Source: Oxalobacter formigenes
GTDB taxonomy: Bacteria; Pseudomonadota; Gammaproteobacteria; Burkholderiales; Burkholderiaceae_D
Direction: 5' to 3'
Length of the DNA: 12,373 bases
Assembly: GCA_019424645.1 (NCBI GenBank)
Contig: JAHYZB010000082.1
Location: 30,722-43,094 of the forward strand
Positions 7,498 through 12,373 of the stretch are shown here, piece after piece (position 1 is the stretch's first letter; the number at the start of each line of letters is the position of its first letter). Below the pieces are notes generated by a model that ran no database searches, was not told the origin of the DNA, and was given only the letters and a program-made list of their open reading frames with translations. Made by a program: the position numbers and the translations under genes.

Positions 7498-9183
7498 ATG
7501 AGTGGAATCGATGACTACTTTGGGGCAGCCGGAGACATGTTCTCCGGCAGTCAGGACCCGGATGAACAAAACCGGGCACTGGAACGGGAAGCCGAGAGAC
7601 GGCGGCGCGAACAGGAACGGGAACAGGCCAGAATATTGAGGGAACAACAGGCACAACAGGCCGAACTGGAAAAATCCCTTCAGCAAGCTCCGCCCCAACC
7701 TGTTGTCATCGATAACCATCCTCCGGCACCCGTTCCGAAACCCGACCCCGACGATCCCCTTGATGGGATACCGGATGAGAAACGAACAGACATCCTGCTA
7801 CACAAATACGATAATCGCCATCCGAACGATTATTCGGGTCAACGACTCTCATCGGATCGAAGTAAAGAGTATGTCGAAGGGTGGAAAAAAGATGTCAGGG
7901 GATATTCCGATGTGGTCAGGGACGTCACGCTGCAAATGAATATGAACCGGCATCCGGACATCAAAGAAGAAGTCGAGAAAGCCAAAAGGCAGTTTCAGGA
8001 ATGGCTTCCTCTACCGGAGGCACAAACCCTTGAACTCCGGCTGGATGACAAAAATCCTCAGACAACCGGCTATCGCACTCTTGAATATGTTCCGGAACGC
8101 GATGGAGCACCGACAGCCCGGAACGCCTTTCAATATGGCAATCCCCCCGTTTCCATGATCAGGGCCGACAACAGGCTGCTTTCGCAAGCGGCGAGTGTGA
8201 ATGTTCCGCAGGATTTGAGTACGACGCAGCTCTATCGAGAGTTGTTCAACATCTACGGTAGCGTATTTGGTCCGGATAAACCGGTGACAGGAAATGGCCG
8301 CTCTAATCCCACTCATCTGGATGAGAGTTATGGTTCCTTTGTCGATGTTGGAAAGAAATTTCTGAATCCGAATACTGCCCTTGGACCGAAAAGTCCTGTT
8401 CATGGAAAAGATGGCACTCGCCCTGTCGGGGAAGCCGATCAGTCAACCGGCAAGCTGGTTCCTGCCATTTTCCGGAATATGAATCACGATGCTATCGCAA
8501 AGGCGCAGGAAGATATCGGTGTGTCCCAGGGTTTCCGCTATGACCCCAAACACGGCAGTCGTGAAGCCTTCTCTTTTGAAAAAGGGATTGATAAGGCCAT
8601 ACTCGAAGGCAAGACATCGTTTTATTCGTTCGCCTCTTTAACAGGTGAGCTGGTCTATAACGTGACCGGTGGCGATCCCAAGGCTTTGAGAGCGGTTCAG
8701 GATTCTCTCAAGATATACCGCAAACAGATGGATGAGTTGCAGCCGATGAAGCTGGATCAGGTTTATGTCGAGGGGGACCCGGAAAGGACGATGCAAAATG
8801 TGACGGATTATTTTTACCAGACTCTGGGAGATCAGATGGTGAAGGTTCCCATGTCCGTTTTAATGGGTAAGGCAGATTCGATTGCGGCGATTACGGGGAT
8901 GTCTTCGGCGGCAGTGGCGTCCAATATTCATGCCGAGCTGCTGGACAAGACAGGGGAAGCTCATGCTGCGGAGTCGGTGATGTATGGGGTTCCTCTGGGA
9001 ATGCTTTCTCTTTTGAATGTCCCGTTTCAGCCCCCTGCTTCCATCAGGTCCCCGGCTGATCTAATGGGCTGGGTCCAGTCGGTGGTGACGGATTATGGGG
9101 TTGGGAAGGCTCAGGTGAAGGGAGTCGATTTCGTCGTTGATCAATACGATAATACTTACAAAAAAGATTTGCCACCTCTTTAA
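7498..9183 (+). CDS. Unknown 561-residue cysteine-free protein, possible secreted effector or DNA-delivery protein
   Basis: I do not recognise a family. The start at 7498 (MSGIDDYFG) is chosen because AAAGGAG (7486-7492) lies 5 bases before it. An in-frame codon at 7384 would translate straight through two terminator hairpins and is unlikely. Visible parts: a short Gly/Asp N-terminus (1-20); a charged Arg/Glu/Gln-rich segment (22-63, including AERRRREQEREQARILREQ) likely to form a coiled coil; a proline-rich linker (64-92, PPAPVPKPDPDDP); then a mixed globular region to about 440; and a Gly/Ala/Met/Ser-rich stretch (448-513) that may be weakly membrane-interacting. No signal peptide, no clear membrane helix, no cysteine, and no GxSxG lipase or Cys-protease site was seen. 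The next gene encodes an exported Sel1-repeat protein. Alternatives: secretion-system effector, phage internal/ejection protein, or a lineage-specific structural protein. All function is inferred. Confidence 0.82.
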   Translation: MSGIDDYFGAAGDMFSGSQDPDEQNRALEREAERRRREQEREQARILREQQAQQAELEKSLQQAPPQPVVIDNHPPAPVPKPDPDDPLDGIPDEKRTDILLHKYDNRHPNDYSGQRLSSDRSKEYVEGWKKDVRGYSDVVRDVTLQMNMNRHPDIKEEVEKAKRQFQEWLPLPEAQTLELRLDDKNPQTTGYRTLEYVPERDGAPTARNAFQYGNPPVSMIRADNRLLSQAASVNVPQDLSTTQLYRELFNIYGSVFGPDKPVTGNGRSNPTHLDESYGSFVDVGKKFLNPNTALGPKSPVHGKDGTRPVGEADQSTGKLVPAIFRNMNHDAIAKAQEDIGVSQGFRYDPKHGSREAFSFEKGIDKAILEGKTSFYSFASLTGELVYNVTGGDPKALRAVQDSLKIYRKQMDELQPMKLDQVYVEGDPERTMQNVTDYFYQTLGDQMVKVPMSVLMGKADSIAAITGMSSAAVASNIHAELLDKTGEAHAAESVMYGVPLGMLSLLNVPFQPPASIRSPADLMGWVQSVVTDYGVGKAQVKGVDFVVDQYDNTYKKDLPPL

Positions 9184-9190
9184 TATAACC

Positions 9191-9220
9191 TTGACGTTTA
9201 GCTAAGGGGCTATTCATAAT
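9191..9220 (+). promoter_or_regulatory. Candidate promoter of the Sel1-repeat gene
   Basis: TTGACG (9191-9196), 18 bases, CATAAT (9215-9220) in the 75-base gap before the Sel1 gene. The transcript would start near 9227, about 30 bases before its ATG. A private promoter would let the Sel1 protein be made without the preceding gene. Confidence 0.4.
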
Positions 9221-9258
9221 GAGTACGCTTTCCTAGCCTTCATATATAAAATCAGATA

Positions 9259-10074
9259 ATGAAACATTTCTTTAAATCGATTTTTATTTTTCTTCTTATA
9301 GCAACCTCATCTTTAGCGATAGCGGATGGGTTTGAAAAAGGAAAAAAATTGTATGAGACCGGCAAATATCATGAAGCCATGATTTACCTCAAAAAAATCG
9401 ATACCGCTAAAAATCCCAAAGCAATGACCCTGATTGGATATATGTACAATCACGGTTTGGGTGTTCAGAAAAATTCTGAAGAAGCGTTTGAATGGTATCG
9501 CGCTGCCGCGCAGGCAAATTTACCTGTTGCACAGTTTAATTTGGGATTAATGTATGAACAGGGTGATGGTACTTCTAAAAATATAATTGAAGCCGTTAAA
9601 TGGTTTCGTGAAGCAGCAGAGCAAAAATATCCCTATGCTGAAATGAAAATGGGTTATTTGTCTGTAACAGGAACCGGAATCAATAAAGATTACAAGGAAG
9701 CCATGCATTGGTATCAGCGCGCTGCTGAACATGGGGACAGTGCAGCTTATGCACAGATTGGACTTTTCTATACTTTGGGCAATGGTGTCAAAAAAGACGT
9801 CAACCGTGCTGTCCAGTATTACATTATGGGCGCTCAAAAGGGTGATGCCAGAGCACAGGCCTTTTTGGGAAAAGCATATGCTTTGGGCAGAGGTATCCAA
9901 CCGGATAGTGAAAAAGCCCTCTACTGGTACAAGACCGCCGCCAAAAATGGCAATATCAATGCCATGAAAGAACTCGGTTCCATCTATGCAAAAGGCCGTC
10001 TCGGTGTCAAGCCAGACCAGCAAGAAGCAAAACGATGGAACGACATGGCGATAAAAGCTGAACAGAAAAATTAA
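9259..10074 (+). CDS. Exported Sel1-repeat protein, possible immunity partner of the preceding gene
   Basis: 271 residues. Residues 1-22 are a standard Sec signal peptide: basic MKHFFKS, hydrophobic IFIFLLIA, then SSLAIA ahead of D23, a good AxA cleavage site, so the mature protein is periplasmic. A TPR-like helical hairpin (25-47, KLYETGKYHEAMIYLKK) is followed by about six 36-residue Sel1-like repeats (53-265), each of the form A-x-x-x-L-G-x-x-Y-x-x-G-x-G-V-x-K-D-x-x-x-A-x-x-W-Y-x-x-A-A. Such solenoids bind proteins; Sel1-repeat proteins are known as periplasmic immunity proteins of some type VI effectors and as host-interaction or envelope-regulation factors. Position directly after the unknown large gene, plus a decayed second copy upstream, suggests an immunity role, unproven. 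No strong ribosome site precedes the ATG. It is more AT-rich than the genes to its left. Confidence 0.93.
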   Translation: MKHFFKSIFIFLLIATSSLAIADGFEKGKKLYETGKYHEAMIYLKKIDTAKNPKAMTLIGYMYNHGLGVQKNSEEAFEWYRAAAQANLPVAQFNLGLMYEQGDGTSKNIIEAVKWFREAAEQKYPYAEMKMGYLSVTGTGINKDYKEAMHWYQRAAEHGDSAAYAQIGLFYTLGNGVKKDVNRAVQYYIMGAQKGDARAQAFLGKAYALGRGIQPDSEKALYWYKTAAKNGNINAMKELGSIYAKGRLGVKPDQQEAKRWNDMAIKAEQKN

Positions 10075-10088
10075 TTTACCTGATTTTC

Positions 10089-10127
10089 AAACAAATAAGC
10101 CGGAAAATTTTTCCGGCTTATTTGTTT
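10089..10127. terminator. Very long perfect palindromic terminator after the Sel1 gene
   Basis: AAACAAATAAGCCGG (10089-10103) is exactly complementary to the sequence at 10113-10127, and the A4/T5 core between can also pair, leaving almost no loop. The T-rich sequence TTTGTTTCTTT ends the right arm, 14 bases after the Sel1 stop. Because both arms are A- or T-rich at their outer ends it could work in both directions. Confidence 0.82.
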
Positions 10128-10154
10128 CTTTAATTATCAAGCTTGAAAAATCTT

Positions 10155-10463
10155 ATGATCGACGAACAATACATATCAAAAACAGTAAGCCTGCTTTATC
10201 TATGCAGCACACTTTTATCTCAAAAATCAAATTTCAACGAAGCCGCCAGGAATGAGTTTATAAAAGATTATAACGAATCCGTTGATTTTCTTGGTCAGTT
10301 GGTGAAGATCCTTCCTGTATATCATGAGATTACTGCCATAGGCCAACTCTTTGCACAGACAGGAAAAACCCGGCCATTCAAAAATGAAGACGACACGACC
10401 GCATTATTACGCTGGCTGAATGCACAGACCAATGTAATGAAGGAGTCTGAAACAATTCATTGA
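10155..10463 (+). CDS. Small orphan protein, 102 residues
   Basis: Hypothetical protein that I do not recognise. The ATG at 10155 is taken as the start; a TTG at 10143 in the same frame would add four residues. Neither has a clear ribosome site, and the long terminator ends only 27 bases upstream, so how it is expressed is unclear. The sequence looks protein-like and mainly helical: amphipathic stretches at residues 3-25 (EQYISKTVSLLYLCSTLLS) and 30-60 (including NEFIKDYNESVDFLGQLVKI), then a polar segment and a Trp-containing helix (ALLRWLNAQTNVMKE). It has no signal peptide or membrane span. It sits in the same orientation after the Sel1 gene and could be a third member of that cassette or an unrelated orphan. 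Confidence 0.55.
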   Translation: MIDEQYISKTVSLLYLCSTLLSQKSNFNEAARNEFIKDYNESVDFLGQLVKILPVYHEITAIGQLFAQTGKTRPFKNEDDTTALLRWLNAQTNVMKESETIH

Positions 10464-10594
10464 TCTACATACTCTACAAAAATCGATAATAAAACCCCAT
10501 CCAGAACTTTCAGAAATTTTAGCCATGATCTGATTCTGATATTAAAACGCCTTCACCGGTTTTTCCCCTCATCCCTTATAAAAGGTAGCGGAAA

Positions 10595-10623
10595 CCGATA
10601 AAATAGCTTTTCGGCAATTTTTT
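10595..10623 (+). terminator. Weak terminator-like hairpin in the gap before the EamA gene
   Basis: CCGATAAA (10595-10602) pairs with TTTTCGG (10608-10614) over seven base pairs with one bulged T, followed three bases later by six T (10618-10623). It could end the small gene's transcript, or belong to the EamA leader. An upstream CGGTTT (10557-10562) could instead pair with AAACCG (10592-10597) and break this hairpin. The rest of the gap 10464-10594 shows nothing else I can support. Confidence 0.4.
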
Positions 10624-10660
10624 ATCCCGCACCATGCTCTTGCAATCCAACTGTCTATAT

Positions 10661-10762
10661 CCGGACTTTCCCTTAAAATACCCTGAATCAGACCGTCCGG
10701 CCTGCTGTAGCAATATTCCGTTGGGTTTTACAGGATTGCGAAATGAAATCCTGTTGTACAGG
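10661..10762 (+). promoter_or_regulatory. Structured leader of the EamA gene with competing hairpins over the ribosome site
   Basis: Three inverted repeats lie in the 110 bases before the start. CCGGAC (10661-10666) pairs with GTCCGG (10695-10700). ACAGGATT (10730-10737) pairs with AATCCTGT (10747-10754) across a 9-base loop. CCTGT (10750-10754) also pairs with ACAGG (10758-10762) across TGT. The last two share the CCTGT arm and exclude each other, and the last covers part of the likely ribosome site AGGCGG (10760-10765), 5 bases before the ATG at 10771. The 8-base dyad could equally be a protein operator. It matches no riboswitch I know. Confidence 0.4.
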
Positions 10763-10770
10763 CGGCATTC

Positions 10771-11649
10771 ATGAATAGTCGCAAAGCCGAATTGCTGATG
10801 GCCAGTGTTGCGCTGGCATGGGGGTCGTCTTATCTGTTGATGAAACTCGGGCTGGATGGGATTGGCCCGTACAATCTGATTGCCATGCGCTTCGGCATTG
10901 CCTTTTTCGTCATGTCGGTTCTTTTTTTCCCGAGTTATCGCCTGTTGACGGTTTCCACACTGGCCAAAGGCATTGTGATGGGAATCATCCTGTTCCTGAT
11001 TTTTTACGGCATGGTCAATGGCGTGAATCACACCACAGCATCGACAGCAGGTTTTCTGACCAGTACAACGGTCGTGATCGTACCGGTTCTGGAATGCCTG
11101 CTCAAAAGGACGCTTCCATCGAAAACCATTGTGATCGGCACGCTGGTTGCTGTTGCCGGACTGTTTCTGCTGACAGCAAAAGATGGCATTTCCCTTGACC
11201 TTGGCGCCATCTATTGCCTCATCGGAGCGCTTTTCTACGCCATTTATATTATCGTCATCGACAAGGTTGCCAAGGGTCCTGATGCCTTCCTGATCAGTAT
11301 CCTCCAGCTGGGCATTGCTTCCTTGCTGGGGGTCTTGTTCATGTGCCTTCTTGAAACGCCCTCATTGCCCCGGACACCTGTGCAATGGGGAGCCATTCTT
11401 GGTCTCGGTCTGATTTGCAGCGCATACGGCTTTGTCGTCCAGCCCATTGCCCAACGCTATACCTCACCAGAGAAAATCGGCCTGATTTTCTCGCTGGAAC
11501 CCGTATTCTCCGCCCTTTTATCCTATATTTTCCTTCATGAAATTCTGGGCATACAAGGCTATATCGGGGCAGCCCTGATTTTTGCAGCCGTGATTTTCAC
11601 TGAATTATCCAGGAAACCCGCCGTAAAAGACGTCATACAGACACCGTAA
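10771..11649 (+). CDS. EamA/DMT-family transporter
   Basis: 292 residues with about ten hydrophobic helices, the standard size and topology of the drug/metabolite transporter superfamily: two tandem EamA domains of five helices (about 8-138 and 148-285). The N-terminus has the family's ALAWGSSYLLMKLGLDGIGP helix 1 pattern and the RFG(I) stretch of helix 2. The first repeat ends with GTLVAVAGLFLL and the second with YTSPEKIGLIFSLEPVFSAL plus GYIGAALIFAAVI, the signature of YdcZ/RhaT/PecM-like EamA exporters. It is an inner-membrane protein, probably exporting amino acids, metabolites or drugs; the substrate cannot be told. The ATG at 10771 has AGGCGG 5 bases upstream, within a region of competing hairpins. 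It stands alone, with about 300 bases before it and AT-rich foreign-looking DNA after it. Confidence 0.93.
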   Translation: MNSRKAELLMASVALAWGSSYLLMKLGLDGIGPYNLIAMRFGIAFFVMSVLFFPSYRLLTVSTLAKGIVMGIILFLIFYGMVNGVNHTTASTAGFLTSTTVVIVPVLECLLKRTLPSKTIVIGTLVAVAGLFLLTAKDGISLDLGAIYCLIGALFYAIYIIVIDKVAKGPDAFLISILQLGIASLLGVLFMCLLETPSLPRTPVQWGAILGLGLICSAYGFVVQPIAQRYTSPEKIGLIFSLEPVFSALLSYIFLHEILGIQGYIGAALIFAAVIFTELSRKPAVKDVIQTP

Positions 11650-11672
11650 ATATCAGCTTGGCCACCTGTGAG

Positions 11673-11700
11673 TTACAATAAGATTTTTATTTGTTACTAT
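11673..11700 (+). promoter_or_regulatory. Candidate promoter of the AT-rich frameshifted gene
   Basis: TTACAA (11673-11678), 16 bases, TACTAT (11695-11700). The transcript would start near 11707, about 30 bases before the ATG at 11737. The region is very AT-rich, where such matches arise easily. Confidence 0.3.
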
Positions 11701-11736
11701 TGATTTTATTGACCAATTAATAATAATTAGATAAAA

Positions 11737-12373
11737 ATGAGAGTGGAAACATATAATTATATAGATCGTTTTTTTCAGAGCAGTCGTGAATTGACTGATT
11801 CAAGTAAGTCTGAAGAACGTGATATCAACACACTATTTAGCTTTTTAGATAATTTACATTCATTTCAAGATAGAATAAAAAAAGATTTTCAATCAAGCAT
11901 TGCAGACTATCCAGAATTTAAATTACTAAGAATACTGCGAAACTATTACCATCACGTAGGAGATCTGAATGAAAGCAGTGTTTTCGTTATTCCTGACAAT
12001 AGATTCGAAATCAGTCATGTAAAGCTGATTATAATACCTACGTCCATCATAGCAAAAGCTATATTATCCTTTAAAGAAAACAATAAAAAAATCAAAAATT
12101 TATTGATAATGAAATCAAAAATTTATCAGGATTTATTGATGAATTTTATCTTATTGCAGAAAAGGCTGATTTTTTTTCAAAAGATCCGCTTCTAAACAAT
12201 TATAGTGCAGGTTTTGACATTTTTAAATGTGTTTATAACATCACAAACATTATAGCTGATCTTTGCCGATCAATTCCAGAAATTGCTCAAAAAGATTGTG
12301 TCATATCACTTGATGAAAGTTATAATAAAATGAATAATATTAATAAATTTAATATGATGGTTCATGCTAGTGA
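11737..12373 (+). pseudogene. Frameshifted AT-rich gene with a HEPN-like motif (3' end outside the window)
   Basis: The first reading frame (11737-12195) gives a plausible soluble helical protein up to about residue 118, then turns into a low-complexity Leu/Ile/Lys/Phe tail ending at 12195. One frame back (-1), the sequence is open from 12087 to the window end and encodes sensible protein (IDNEIKNLSGFIDEFYLIAE, later NITNIIADLCRSIPEIAQKD). The two halves join at a run of seven A (12085-12091). So one gene of at least 210 residues was either broken by a one-base indel, is read by slippage, or carries a sequencing error. Residues 68-73 are RNYYHH, matching the R-[NDH]-x3-H active-site motif of HEPN ribonucleases. 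That family, common in toxin and defence systems, is a suggestion only. No clear ribosome site precedes the ATG. Base composition differs sharply from the EamA gene to the left. Confidence 0.6.

Noticed and set aside
9218..9236. Five-codon frame ATG-AGT-ACG-CTT-TCC-TAG before the Sel1 gene
   Set aside because: AAGGGG lies upstream, but such a small frame is easily random and overlaps the candidate -10 region.
6976..10463. Shared C-terminal peptide MKESET in the nitroreductase and the small orphan
   Set aside because: The codons differ and flanking sequence does not align; probably coincidence of common residues.
10576..11031. Minus-strand frame opposite the EamA gene and its leader
   Set aside because: Its composition (many His, Gln, Arg, Asn) and position opposite a clear transporter mark it as a shadow frame.
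1..12373. tRNA, rRNA, CRISPR array or insertion sequence
   Set aside because: I looked for cloverleaf-like, repeat-spacer and transposase signatures on both strands and saw none.

Overview
The window reads as an ordinary Gram-negative chromosome segment that passes into accessory DNA on its right side. The outer-membrane autotransporter establishes a Gram-negative host. The LysR regulator, NfsA-type nitroreductase, MFS and EamA carriers, roughly even base composition and Shine-Dalgarno usage fit a proteobacterium. A gut betaproteobacterium of the Oxalobacter or Sutterella kind is my guess only, since no marker gene settles it.

Left part (1-7003): the 3' end of a large autotransporter adhesin with its terminator. 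A leftward lysR gene follows, divergent from a rightward three-gene operon: flavodoxin, MFS exporter, and FMN nitroreductase. A T-N11-A palindrome in the divergent gap is the likely LysR operator. The logic looks like a redox or xenobiotic response: two flavoproteins that reduce a substrate, and a pump that exports it.

Middle part (7004-10463): a cassette of unknown function and the most interesting area. About 490 bases of non-coding DNA hold a decayed 3' tail of a Sel1-repeat gene, two copies of a promoter-like repeat, a well-formed sigma-70-type promoter, and two tandem intrinsic terminators whose arms can re-pair with each other. Next comes a cysteine-free 561-residue protein I cannot assign (charged coiled coil, proline-rich linker, large C-terminal part). 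It is followed by an exported Sel1-repeat protein, a very long perfect terminator palindrome, and a 102-residue orphan. Unknown large protein, exported Sel1 protein and decayed Sel1 copy together resemble a secreted effector with a periplasmic immunity protein, but this is inference from layout.

Right part (10464-12373): a leader with several competing hairpins precedes an EamA/DMT transporter. The window ends in very AT-rich DNA with a gene broken by a -1 frameshift at a run of seven A. Its first half carries an R-N-x3-H motif typical of HEPN ribonucleases, and the gene runs off the window end.
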